Positions 28,046 through 36,680 of a stretch of DNA of 64,000 nt are shown here, piece after piece. Every line of letters begins with the position of its first letter. Position 1 is the stretch's first letter. The notes under the pieces are model-generated. The model worked only from the letters and a program-made list of their open reading frames with translations, had not been told where the DNA came from and did not search any database. The position numbers and the translations under genes were made by a program. Source of the DNA: Paludibaculum sp. (GTDB lineage Bacteria > Acidobacteriota > Terriglobia > Bryobacterales > Bryobacteraceae); contig JARKQJ010000007.1 of NCBI GenBank assembly GCA_029973955.1, positions 1-64,000 on the forward strand, written 5' to 3'.

Positions 28046-29203
28046 ATGAATTGGGAGTTCGCCACCGCCGCACGCATCCGTTTCGGCGCCGGCACGGCGC
28101 GGGAAGCCGGCGGCGCCGCGCGGCAGATGGGGACGCGTGCGCTGCTGGTGACGGGGAGTTCACCGGGGCGCGCGTCCACGTTGCTGGCGGACCTGCACAA
28201 GGAGGGCGTCGGCTGCACACCGTTCGCAGTGAGCGGCGAGCCGACGGTGGAGTGCGTGCGCACGGGCGTGGAGACGGCGCGGCGCGAGCAGTGCGATCTG
28301 GTGATCGCGTGCGGCGGCGGCAGCGCCATCGACGCCGGCAAGGCCATCGCGGCTCTGCTCACGAATCCGGGCGATCCGCTGGACTATCTCGAAGTGGTGG
28401 GCGCGGGACAGGCGCTGAAGCTGGCGCCGGCGCCGTTCATCGCCGTTCCGACCACGGCCGGCACAGGCAGTGAGGTGACGCGAAACGCGGTGCTGGGCTC
28501 CACAGAACATGGCGTGAAAGCGAGCTTGCGCAGCCCGCTGATGCTGCCGCGCCTGGCGGTGATCGACCCGGAGTTGACCCTGGAACTACCGCCGGCGGTG
28601 ACGGCCTCGACGGGTTTGGATGCATTGACGCAGTTGCTGGAGCCGTTCGTATCCACACGCGCGAATGCGATGACGGACCTCTACTGCCGCGAGGGCATGC
28701 GATTGTCGGCGCGCTCACTGCGGAGAGCCTTCGAACAGGGCGACGATCTGGTGGCACGCACGGACCTGGCGCAGGCGAGCCTGTTCGGCGGACTGGCGCT
28801 GGCCAACGCGGGATTGGGCGCGGTGCATGGATTCGCGGCTCCGATCGGCGGGATGTTCCCCGCCCCGCACGGCGACGTGTGCGCGGCGCTGCTGGCACCC
28901 GCCACGAGGATCAACATTGGCGCCCTGCGTGCGCGCGCGGCCGGCAGCGCGGCGCTGGAGCGCTACCGGGAAGCCGCGCGTATCCTCACGGGACAGGCCG
29001 CGGCCACGCTGGAAGATCTGATCGCCTGGCTCGAAGAGCTGGTGCGCGGCCTGCGGATTTCCGGACTCAGCGCTTACGGAGTGCGGCGGGAGGACCTGAT
29101 GGAGATCGCCGCCAAGGCCGCGCAGGCGAGCAGCATGAAAGCCAATCCGCTGGTGCTGTTCCCCGAGGAACTGTTGGAAGCTTTGGAATCGGCTTTACAC
29201 TGA
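28046..29203 (+). CDS. Iron-containing alcohol dehydrogenase
   Basis: The 385-residue enzyme is a group III metal alcohol dehydrogenase. It has the dinucleotide-binding GGGSAIDAGKA segment (about 92-102), PTTAGTGSEVT (about 135) and metal-site histidines in the GAVHGFAAPIG and PAPHGDVCA stretches (about 257-275). The aspartate ligand is expected in the TGLDALTQLLE region (about 192). Relatives reduce or oxidise short alcohols, maleylacetate or lactaldehyde. The upstream ABM protein suggests aromatic or aldehyde breakdown, which would suit a maleylacetate-reductase-like role, but this is inference. Confidence 0.9.
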   Translation: MNWEFATAARIRFGAGTAREAGGAARQMGTRALLVTGSSPGRASTLLADLHKEGVGCTPFAVSGEPTVECVRTGVETARREQCDLVIACGGGSAIDAGKAIAALLTNPGDPLDYLEVVGAGQALKLAPAPFIAVPTTAGTGSEVTRNAVLGSTEHGVKASLRSPLMLPRLAVIDPELTLELPPAVTASTGLDALTQLLEPFVSTRANAMTDLYCREGMRLSARSLRRAFEQGDDLVARTDLAQASLFGGLALANAGLGAVHGFAAPIGGMFPAPHGDVCAALLAPATRINIGALRARAAGSAALERYREAARILTGQAAATLEDLIAWLEELVRGLRISGLSAYGVRREDLMEIAAKAAQASSMKANPLVLFPEELLEALESALH

Positions 29204-29222
29204 GATCGGGAGGTTCACGCCG

Positions 29223-29906
29223 ATGCGCAAACTGGTCATCGTTGCCCTTCTGGCCGTCGTGGCCCTGAGCTCCGCATCTGGGCAGCGCACCCCTTACGTT
29301 CGCGCGTCGGGGGAGGGAGTGGCTTCGATCAAGCCGGATCAGATGAAGCTGACGGTGGGAGTGACCACGCAGGCGGAAACCGCGCAACAAGCTGCCGCGG
29401 ACAATGCCGCGCGGTCCACGCAGGTGATCGACGCACTGCGCAAGCTGCTGGGCCCCTCGGCGGAGTTGCAGACCATCGCCTACAACGTCACTCCGTTGTA
29501 CAAGTACCCGTCCGGCGGGACGCCGGTGCTCTCCGGCTACAGCGCGTCCAACACTCTTGAAGCGACCACAGGGGATCTGTCGATCGCCGGCCGCCTGATT
29601 GATGTAGCGGTGGGAGCGGGCGCGACTTCGGTGGGCAGCATCCGGTTCGGGCTGAAGGACCCGCAGCCAGCCAAGCAGATCGCCCTGAAGCTGGCCGTGC
29701 AGCAGGCCCGCTCCAGCGCGGATGCCATGGCCGGGGGGCTGGGCGCGAAGCTCGGCTCGGTGATCTCGATTGCGGAAGCCAGCGTGGCCACGCCGGTCTA
29801 TAGCGACCGGAGTACCGCTGCGGGCGCGGCGACGGTGACACCGGTTGAGACGGGTATGGTCGAGGTCCGCGCCTACGTGGTGATCGAGGCGCAGTTGGCG
29901 AACTAG
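29223..29906 (+). CDS. SIMPL-domain (DUF541) secreted protein
   Basis: The 227-residue protein has a signal peptide (1-19) and a SIMPL/DUF541 domain. The start of the mature part carries VRASGEGVASIKPDQM and the core shows TIAYNVTPLYKYPSGG followed by a GYSASNTLEATT strand. Family members form periplasmic or outer-membrane-associated oligomers (BP26-like channels, YggE-like stress proteins). It sits 19 bases after the alcohol dehydrogenase on the same strand. Its stop overlaps the convergent amidohydrolase fusion by 4 bases. Confidence 0.9.
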   Translation: MRKLVIVALLAVVALSSASGQRTPYVRASGEGVASIKPDQMKLTVGVTTQAETAQQAAADNAARSTQVIDALRKLLGPSAELQTIAYNVTPLYKYPSGGTPVLSGYSASNTLEATTGDLSIAGRLIDVAVGAGATSVGSIRFGLKDPQPAKQIALKLAVQQARSSADAMAGGLGAKLGSVISIAEASVATPVYSDRSTAAGAATVTPVETGMVEVRAYVVIEAQLAN

Positions 29907-32851
29907 CGGGAACTGGCCGCGCGCTCGTTCAGATACTCTTCGATGTTGGTGTAGCCGTCGTTGTCGCGGTCCAGAGCGGCATCGCGCGGGTCGTTGGGAT
30001 TCAGGCCCTTGGCGCGTTCCCATTCATCGGGCATGCCGTCAGCGTCGGTGTCCTTGGGTGCGGCAACGGCGGGGTAGACAGGCCAGCCGCCCACTTCCTT
30101 GGTCGCGTCGATGATGCGGCCCTTGCCCGTGCGTACCTCTTCGATGATGCGGGTGTCGACGGCATCTCGCACGGGCCGCGAGGCGCCGGCGCCGGCCAAC
30201 ACCAGGTTGTAGGCTTCCCGCGCGGTGACCGTCTTCACGGGCATGGCAGAGAAAGGCGCGTCCATCAATTCAAAGAGCGGGCGGCCCGCTTCCTGCCGCG
30301 GCTCGAACATGGCGGCGTCGTTCTTCGAGAACTGCGGGCGGCCCTCCACCTCGTTGCCGCTGACGAAGTACTTCACGCGCGCCGTTTTGGTGAGGATGAT
30401 GGGCGGGCGCTGGCTGCTTTCCGGACCGGGCTTGAGATAGTTGTTCACGTAGTTGGCGCTGAGCACATCGCCGGTCATTCCGCTGCAAATGGCGCCCCAC
30501 AGGGCCATGACGTTGTTGCGCACGTCGAAGGTGGGGAACGGCGGACGGCCGTAGTTGTCGCCGAGACGCGGGTTGCGGGCGATGTTCTTCACCCAGAGAT
30601 TGTGATGGAAACTGACGCCGCCGATGGCGCGGGCCAGCGAGCCGTAGCCGTGCTCGCCCTTCTTGTGGACGCTCTTGCGCAGCGATTCGCCAATGAGGCT
30701 CCATTGCACGGTGACGTCGCGAATTCCGCCGCTGGGCGAGAGCGATTCATCGACGGACCAGGAGGCGGAGCAGTGGTCGACCACCACGTTGTAGCTGTCG
30801 CCGCCGATGGAGATGGCATCCACTTCCTTGCCCAGCACTTCGCCGGGCCGCGAGCGGAGGTAGCGGATGACGACGTCATGCGTGGAGACCACCAGGCCCG
30901 CTCCGCGCAGGCAGATGCCCTGGCCTGGCGCGCTTTGCCCGGCGAGCGTGACGAAGGGTTCGCGGATGCGGATCTCGTCCTTGAGGTCGATGATGCCGGA
31001 GACACCGAAGACGACAACGCGCGGCCCCTTGGCCTCCAGCGCCTCGCGCAGGCTGCCCGGGCCGCTGTCGTTGAGGTTCTTCACCACATCGACGCGGCCG
31101 CCGCGGCCGCCGGCCGTGGCGGAGCCGAAGCCTTCGGCGCCGGGGAACGCGGGGAGATCGCGGCGCGTGATCTTACCGTCGAGCATGGTGAGCACGGGGT
31201 GGATCATGCGGATCTCATCTTCCGGGCAAGTGAGGATGTCGCGATCGATCACGATGAGATCCGCCAGCTTGCCCGGTTCGATGGAGCCGGATTGCTTTTC
31301 GCTGAAGTGCATGTAAGCAGCGCCGGTGGTGTGCATCCGGATGGCCTCTTCGCGCGTGATCTTCTGCTCGGGATAGATCACCTTGCCCTCCGTGGTGCGG
31401 CGCGTGATGGACATCCACATGCCGTAGAAGGGATTGAAGGGATTGACGGCGTTGTCGGGATTGTGGCCGAGCATGTGATCGCTGCCGCCGGCGACGACGA
31501 TGCCGTGGTCGAGGTATTCGCGCAGCGGATAGAAGTGGCTCATGTTCTGGAGGCCGAAGACGCGCTCCAGAGCCGGCTCATCGAAGTGGAGCCAGCCAGG
31601 CTGTACGTCGGCGAGGATGCCGAGGCGTTTCATCTTCTCAATCGATTCGGCGCTTTGAAAGCTGCCGTGCATCACGTGGGAGCGTGTGGGCGCGATGGGC
31701 TTCACTTTGTCGAGGCGGTCGAAGGTGTCCAGCAGAACGTCGATGGCGCCGCCGCCCTGGACGTGGGCGGTCATCTGCCATCCCTTGTCGCGCGCGGCGG
31801 AGAAGATGGTGTAGAGCTTGTCAGGCTCGACGAAGAGCGTGCCGCGCGCGTCCGGGTTGGTCTGGCCGTAGAGTTGCCGGCCGAAGGGGCCGTAGGGCAT
31901 GCGCTGGTAGGCCGTGCCGACGGACTGGCCGCCGTCGAGGGTCACTTTGAAGGCGCCGAATTTCAACCAGTCGTCGCCCTGGTTCGTGGTCCACTTGGAG
32001 GCCTGGATCTCTCGCACCACTTCCCCGGTGGGCCGCGCGGCGTTGATGCGCCAGGTGAGCACGACGCGAATCGGCAGCCGGCCCTGCGTCTTGAGTTTCT
32101 CAAACAGTGCCACATCTGAAGGCGTCACGGCGCGGTCACCCACAGCCGTGAGACCGGTGCTGGCGTAGATCTTCAGCATCTTCTCCAGAGCGGCCAGTTT
32201 CTCTTCCTCGGTGTAGGGCTCGGCCTTGGAGATGCCCTTGAGCAGTTGGGAAGCGTTGCGCAGGATGCCGTTGGGCTCGCCGTCGGCGCCCTTCACCACT
32301 TCCCCACCCGGCGGATTGGGCGTGTCTTTCGTGATGCCGCTGATCTTGAGCGCCATCGTGTTGGCCGACCAGACGTAGCTGCCGTCGAAGGCCACGGGAT
32401 GATCGGGCGTGACATCGAGGTCCTGCCGAACGGGCATGCGCATTTCCTTCAGGCGCGGCGGCAGAGTGCGCGGCACGATGATCCATTCGCCCTTGGGCGT
32501 GGTCTTGGCCTTGGCACGAATGAACTCCTGAATGGCGATGATGCTGTCGAAGGGCGGCAAAGGAGAGCGGAATTCGCTGAGGCCGGACTCGAGCGCGTGG
32601 ACGTGCGCGTCAATGAGGCCGGGCAGCACGCTGCGGCCCTGGAGGTCGATCACCTGAGTTTTGGCGCCGCGCTCCTTGGCGAGCACGTCCTTGCTGACGC
32701 CCACGGCGACGATGCGGTTGCCGCGAATGGCCACGGCCTGCTGCACGCTGAAGCTACCGTCTACGGTGATGATCTTGCCGTTGTGCAGGATGAGGTCGGC
32801 ATCGGCGCCCCAGGCTGCGGCGGCGATGAGAATAAGAGCGGATCGGCGCAT
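29903..32851 (-). CDS. YtcJ-like amidohydrolase fused to a pectate lyase with Ca-binding tail
   Basis: This 982-residue secreted protein joins two unrelated enzymes. After a signal peptide (1-16), residues 20 to about 563 are an amidohydrolase of the YtcJ group: LPGLIDAHVHA with H83/H85, a central HVQGGGAID, SHVMHG, GSDHM and a closing GSIEPGKLADLIVIDRD strand. At about residue 566 it changes without linker to LPAFPGAEGFG, the opening of PL1-type pectate lyases, whose parallel beta-helix continues to about 905 (VVVDHCSASWSVDE, SFHHNLWVKN). Residues 934-970 hold two D-x-D-x-D-G calcium repeats. Neither half is visibly damaged. Alternatives are a genuine bifunctional enzyme, a recent deletion fusion, or an assembly join near 31155. 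Confidence 0.88.
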   Translation of the reverse strand: MRRSALILIAAAAWGADADLILHNGKIITVDGSFSVQQAVAIRGNRIVAVGVSKDVLAKERGAKTQVIDLQGRSVLPGLIDAHVHALESGLSEFRSPLPPFDSIIAIQEFIRAKAKTTPKGEWIIVPRTLPPRLKEMRMPVRQDLDVTPDHPVAFDGSYVWSANTMALKISGITKDTPNPPGGEVVKGADGEPNGILRNASQLLKGISKAEPYTEEEKLAALEKMLKIYASTGLTAVGDRAVTPSDVALFEKLKTQGRLPIRVVLTWRINAARPTGEVVREIQASKWTTNQGDDWLKFGAFKVTLDGGQSVGTAYQRMPYGPFGRQLYGQTNPDARGTLFVEPDKLYTIFSAARDKGWQMTAHVQGGGAIDVLLDTFDRLDKVKPIAPTRSHVMHGSFQSAESIEKMKRLGILADVQPGWLHFDEPALERVFGLQNMSHFYPLREYLDHGIVVAGGSDHMLGHNPDNAVNPFNPFYGMWMSITRRTTEGKVIYPEQKITREEAIRMHTTGAAYMHFSEKQSGSIEPGKLADLIVIDRDILTCPEDEIRMIHPVLTMLDGKITRRDLPAFPGAEGFGSATAGGRGGRVDVVKNLNDSGPGSLREALEAKGPRVVVFGVSGIIDLKDEIRIREPFVTLAGQSAPGQGICLRGAGLVVSTHDVVIRYLRSRPGEVLGKEVDAISIGGDSYNVVVDHCSASWSVDESLSPSGGIRDVTVQWSLIGESLRKSVHKKGEHGYGSLARAIGGVSFHHNLWVKNIARNPRLGDNYGRPPFPTFDVRNNVMALWGAICSGMTGDVLSANYVNNYLKPGPESSQRPPIILTKTARVKYFVSGNEVEGRPQFSKNDAAMFEPRQEAGRPLFELMDAPFSAMPVKTVTAREAYNLVLAGAGASRPVRDAVDTRIIEEVRTGKGRIIDATKEVGGWPVYPAVAAPKDTDADGMPDEWERAKGLNPNDPRDAALDRDNDGYTNIEEYLNERAASSR

Positions 32852-32881
32852 AGCTGGATTCTATCGCTACACTGGTTAGTA
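32852..32881. promoter_or_regulatory. Overlapping divergent promoters with minimal leaders
   Basis: Only 30 bases separate two divergent start codons. On the minus strand TAGAAT (32858-32863) lies 6 bases before the amidohydrolase ATG. On the plus strand TACACT (32868-32873) lies 8 bases before the DUF362 ATG. Both messages would begin at or near their start codons. The -35 regions would lie inside the opposing genes. Confidence 0.45.
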
Positions 32882-33979
32882 ATGACGCGCAGAGAACTGC
32901 TCGCCGCACTGGGAACGGCGCCCGTCCTCGCTGAGAAAACGCCTCCTGCCACTCCCGTGGCCGTGGCCCGCTGTGCGCGGTACGACACGGACCTGGCCGC
33001 CACGCTCGGCGGGATGTTCGATCAACTCGGCGGACTCGGCGGCCTGGTCAACAACAAGACTGTCACCATCAAATTGAATCTCACCGGCAGCCCTGGGCTG
33101 CGCTTCCAGGGCCGGCCGCTGGGCAACACGCACTACACGCATCCACGCACGGCACTGGCGCTCGCCCACTTGCTGGGCCGCGCCGGCGCGCGCCGCATCC
33201 GCTTCGTGGAAAGCTGCTGGGCCACGGCCGGGCCGCTGGAAGAGTACCTGCTCGAATCGGGCTGGAACGTGCGTGCGCTGAAGTCCGCCGCGCCCAATGT
33301 GGTGTTCGACAACACCAATGCGCGCGGGCCGCACAAGGACTATGCACGCTTCCGGGTGCCCGGCGGCGGAACCGTGTTTCCTGGCTTTGACCTCCATCGC
33401 GCCTACGACGAAACAGACGTCTTCGTCTCCATGGCCAAACTGAAGCAGCACAAGACCACCGGGGTCACGCTCAGCATGAAGAACATCTTCGGCATCACGC
33501 CGTCGTCGATCTATGGCGACGATGCGGGCGTCGATGCGCCCAATGAGAATCCCACCAAGGGGCGCGTCACGATCCTGCACGAAGGCAAGCGCCAGCCATC
33601 GGCCACCGCGCCCGCAGAACTCGACCCCAAGTCCAGCCGAAGCGGCGGCCAGCGCGTGCCGCGCATCGTGGCCGAACTCGCGGCCGCCCGGCCCATTCAC
33701 ATCTCGTTCATCGACGGCGTTGAGACGATCGCCGCCGGCGAGGGGCCGTGGATCGATGGCATCCGCTATGTGCAGCCCGGCCTGCTGGTGCTGGGCACGA
33801 ACCCGGTCTCCACGGATGCCGTGGGCACGGCCCTGATGGGCCTGGACCCGCGCGCGCAGTTCGCGGATTGCGCCAACATGATGCTGCTGGCCGAGCAGAT
33901 GGGTGTCGGCAGCGCGGACCTGAAGCAGATCGAGGTGCGCGGCGGCGCGCTCAAGGACCTCGTCTACCGCTTCTCCTGA
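32882..33979 (+). CDS. DUF362-domain protein with export signal
   Basis: The 365-residue protein starts MTRRELLAALG, a short twin-arginine-like signal. The body matches DUF362: VTIKLNLTGSPG (about 60), a THPRTALALAHLL helix, FVSMAKLKQHKTTGVTLSMKNIFG (in two blocks around 180-205), and a late VLGTNPVSTDAVGTALMG segment. DUF362 proteins are often fused to ferredoxins or found next to carbohydrate genes, and the biochemical role is unknown. Here there is no iron-sulfur motif. Its 3' end overlaps the convergent gene at 33964 by 16 bases. Confidence 0.87.
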   Translation: MTRRELLAALGTAPVLAEKTPPATPVAVARCARYDTDLAATLGGMFDQLGGLGGLVNNKTVTIKLNLTGSPGLRFQGRPLGNTHYTHPRTALALAHLLGRAGARRIRFVESCWATAGPLEEYLLESGWNVRALKSAAPNVVFDNTNARGPHKDYARFRVPGGGTVFPGFDLHRAYDETDVFVSMAKLKQHKTTGVTLSMKNIFGITPSSIYGDDAGVDAPNENPTKGRVTILHEGKRQPSATAPAELDPKSSRSGGQRVPRIVAELAAARPIHISFIDGVETIAAGEGPWIDGIRYVQPGLLVLGTNPVSTDAVGTALMGLDPRAQFADCANMMLLAEQMGVGSADLKQIEVRGGALKDLVYRFS

Positions 33980-35346
33980 GCCGCTTCCAGCAGCACGATG
34001 CCGACGTCCTCCACCAGCGGCATGTCCACGCCCGAGCCCTCCTCGGTGTCGTAGACCTCCAGTGGCCGCTCGCCGCGCGGAGTCAGCCACCGCGCGGACC
34101 GGAGCTTCGCGCTGAAGTGCAGCGTGACGTTCTCCACCGGGTAGTCGGTGTAGTTCACCAGATGGAGCGCCAGGCGGCCGTCGCCGGCCTTGAGATTGGA
34201 GAGCATCCCGGGCGCGCCGAAGACGCGCACGGCGAAGTTGCGGCGGTTGATGAGCGAGTTGATCTCGCGCCAGATCTCGTCGAGTTGCTTCAATTGCTCG
34301 GCGGAGTAGGTGACGCGATCCGGCGGCGGCAGTTCCATCTTCCAGCCGGGCGGGCCGTTCACCAGCGTGCCGCCGCGGCGGGCCATGTTGCGCGCGGCCT
34401 CCTTCTGCTCGGCGGTGAGGGCGGCCGGATCCAGCGTGAGCAGCATGCGCGTATCGGCCAGGCCGCGGCCGGTGAGGCCGGCGGGCGTGGTGACGGTAAC
34501 GGGAATGTGCTTGGCGGCGATCATATCCACCACGCCGCCGGAGACAAGTGCGCCGCCGGCCGCCTCTTCGACGAGGGCCAGGGCGCTGTAGTCCCGCCAG
34601 CGGCAGAGCGCGCGCTGGTCGCGATAGAACTTCAGCACGCCGGCCAGGCGCTGCCAGTCCTTCATCACGCGCTCATCATTCCTGCGCAGCGCGGCCCAGA
34701 AGTCGGCATCGAGATCCACCAGCCAGGTGGCGCCGCTGATGGCGGCGTCGCCCACCGCCTTAATGTAAGCCGCGGCGCGCAAAGGCTCGCGCGGAGCGCG
34801 GACGGTGATCCAGATCCCGGTCTCGGGATCGGCCACGGCACGCAGAAAGCGGAGCGCGCCGCCGTTGGTCTCGATCCACGGTCCGCTGGTGGGGTGCGCC
34901 TGCAGGGCGCCGTCCTTCTCCGCGCGGATGCCAGGCCACAGCCCCTGCGCGGTGGCCAGCACGTCGGGCTTGTTCTGCCAGGCCAGTTCCGCACGCGGCA
35001 CGATCTCCACCACGCGCTTCCCCGCCCCCTGCAGCCGCGCGCGCACGGCCGCTCCCAAGCGGCCCTCCACCACCACGCCATCCACCCCCGCGGCCAGCGT
35101 CGCGGCCAGCGCCTCATCGGGAGAATCCGCCGCGGCTTCCGCCAGCACTTGCAGGCCTTGCTTGTGCGCCCCGTCGACAAAGCCCGCCGCCAACTCGCCC
35201 GGAGGCACCACGACGCAATTCACAGCCGAGCCCGCCAACAGTTCCAGCGTGAACGCATCCGCCTTCGGCAGGCGCATCGGCACGCACTCCGCAGCCCAGG
35301 TGGAAGCCATGAAAGCAGCACTGAGAAGAGCCGTCACAAACACCAT
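33964..35346 (-). CDS. Secreted glycosidase-like protein of unknown function
   Basis: I do not recognise a family with confidence. The 460-residue protein has a signal peptide (about 1-18) and then an alternating alpha/beta pattern. It includes HKQGLQVLAEA (about 82), AAGVDGVVVEG (about 105), WIETNGGALRFLRAV and GATWLVDLDADFWAAL, like TIM-barrel hydrolases such as GH10/GH42-type relatives. The C-terminal 80 residues (LALHLVNYTDYPVENVTLHF onward, in short strands) look like an Ig/beta-sandwich domain of a glycosidase. Catalytic carboxylates cannot be assigned. It is divergent from the LarA-family gene. Confidence 0.6.
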   Translation of the reverse strand: MVFVTALLSAAFMASTWAAECVPMRLPKADAFTLELLAGSAVNCVVVPPGELAAGFVDGAHKQGLQVLAEAAADSPDEALAATLAAGVDGVVVEGRLGAAVRARLQGAGKRVVEIVPRAELAWQNKPDVLATAQGLWPGIRAEKDGALQAHPTSGPWIETNGGALRFLRAVADPETGIWITVRAPREPLRAAAYIKAVGDAAISGATWLVDLDADFWAALRRNDERVMKDWQRLAGVLKFYRDQRALCRWRDYSALALVEEAAGGALVSGGVVDMIAAKHIPVTVTTPAGLTGRGLADTRMLLTLDPAALTAEQKEAARNMARRGGTLVNGPPGWKMELPPPDRVTYSAEQLKQLDEIWREINSLINRRNFAVRVFGAPGMLSNLKAGDGRLALHLVNYTDYPVENVTLHFSAKLRSARWLTPRGERPLEVYDTEEGSGVDMPLVEDVGIVLLEAAQEKR

Positions 35347-35386
35347 GATACGCAGCGCCGCCCAATGACTGGAATATCACCTGACC

Positions 35387-35392
35387 TATACT
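35387..35392 (+). promoter_or_regulatory. -10 element of the LarA-family gene
   Basis: TATACT ends 9 bases before ATG 35402. ATGACT at about 35365-35370, 16 bases upstream, is a weak -35 candidate. The predicted transcript start falls within a few bases of the start codon. Confidence 0.5.
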
Positions 35393-35401
35393 TGAGTTAG
35401 C

Positions 35402-36673
35402 ATGAGCCTGTACTTCGCCACCGGATCCCCCACCACGGAAATCAGCTCCGCGGAACTCAAGAAGGCTGTCTTTCAATCGCTCGACGCGCTCGGCGAGCGG
35501 AAGAAGGTTCTGGCGCTGCCCCCGGACATCACGCGCTTCCACTCCCGCGCCGGCGAGATCACACGCCTCGTCCACGAATATTACGGCGACCGCCTGAAGG
35601 CCGTGCTGCCCGCCATCGGCACCCACGTGCCGATGACCGGCGCCGAGATCGAACACATGTTCGGCGACATGCCGAAGTCTCTCTTCCACGTGCACGACTG
35701 GCGCAACGGCATCACCACGCTGGGCGAAGTGCCGGCCGAGTACGTGAAGGAGCAGTCCGGCGGCATGCTCGATTTCACCTGGCCCGCGCAGGTGGACAAA
35801 CTGCTGGTGGACGGAGGCTTCGACCTGATCCTCTCTCTCGGCCAGGTGGTGCCGCATGAAGTGATCGGCATGGCCAACTACAACAAGAACGTCTTCGTGG
35901 GCACCGGCGGGCGAGAGGGTATCAATAAGAGCCATTACCTGGGCGCGGTGTACGGCATGGAGCGCATCATGGGCCGCGCCGACAACCCCGTGCGGCGCGT
36001 GTTGAACTACGCCGGCGACCACTTCGCCAGGCACCTGCCCATCGTCTACATCCACACCGTGATGAGCAAGAACGCCGCCGGCCAACTGGCCACGCGCGGC
36101 CTCTACGTGGGCGACGATGCAAGCTGCTTCACGCAGGCCGCCGACCTCAGCCTGAAGGTCAACTTCGTCATGATGGACCGCGAGATCCGCAAGGCCGTGG
36201 TCTTCCTCGATCCCAGCGAGTTCCGCAGCACCTGGCTGGGCAACAAGGCCGTCTACCGCACGCGCATGGCGCTGGCCGACGAGGCGGAATTGATCGTGCT
36301 GGCCCCGGGCGTTAAGGAGTTCGGAGAGGACCCGGGCATCGACAAACTCATCCGCAAGTACGGCTACGTGGGCACGCCCAAGGTGCTGGACGCGGTGAAG
36401 AAGAACGAGGATCTGGCCAACAACCTGAGCGCCGCGGCACACCTCATCCACGGCTCATCGGAAGGCCGCTTCCAGATCACCTACTGCCCCGGACACCTCA
36501 CCCGCGAAGAAGTGGATTGCGTGAACTTCCGGTACTCGGACCTGGGGCAGATGATGAAGAAGTACGACCCCGCCAAGCTCAAGGACGGCTATAACACCGT
36601 GAACGGAGAAGAGGTGTTCTACATCTCGAACCCGGCGCTGGGGCTCTGGGCGTACAAAGGCCGCTTTCAATAG
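35402..36673 (+). CDS. LarA-family nickel-dependent 2-hydroxyacid racemase
   Basis: The 423-residue protein belongs to the lactate racemase (LarA, DUF2088) family, which epimerises 2-hydroxyacids with a nickel-pincer nucleotide. It has the N-terminal ALPPDITRFHSRAG strand-loop, GTHVPMTGAEIEHMFG (about 73-88), and the central VVPHEVIGMANYNKN followed by GGREGINKSHYLG, where LarA places its cofactor lysine and catalytic histidines. The cofactor-building genes larB, larC and larE are not nearby. The substrate may be a sugar acid rather than lactate, given the carbohydrate neighbours. The reading frame is intact and of normal length. Confidence 0.85.
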   Translation: MSLYFATGSPTTEISSAELKKAVFQSLDALGERKKVLALPPDITRFHSRAGEITRLVHEYYGDRLKAVLPAIGTHVPMTGAEIEHMFGDMPKSLFHVHDWRNGITTLGEVPAEYVKEQSGGMLDFTWPAQVDKLLVDGGFDLILSLGQVVPHEVIGMANYNKNVFVGTGGREGINKSHYLGAVYGMERIMGRADNPVRRVLNYAGDHFARHLPIVYIHTVMSKNAAGQLATRGLYVGDDASCFTQAADLSLKVNFVMMDREIRKAVVFLDPSEFRSTWLGNKAVYRTRMALADEAELIVLAPGVKEFGEDPGIDKLIRKYGYVGTPKVLDAVKKNEDLANNLSAAAHLIHGSSEGRFQITYCPGHLTREEVDCVNFRYSDLGQMMKKYDPAKLKDGYNTVNGEEVFYISNPALGLWAYKGRFQ

Positions 36674-36680
36674 AGGGCGG

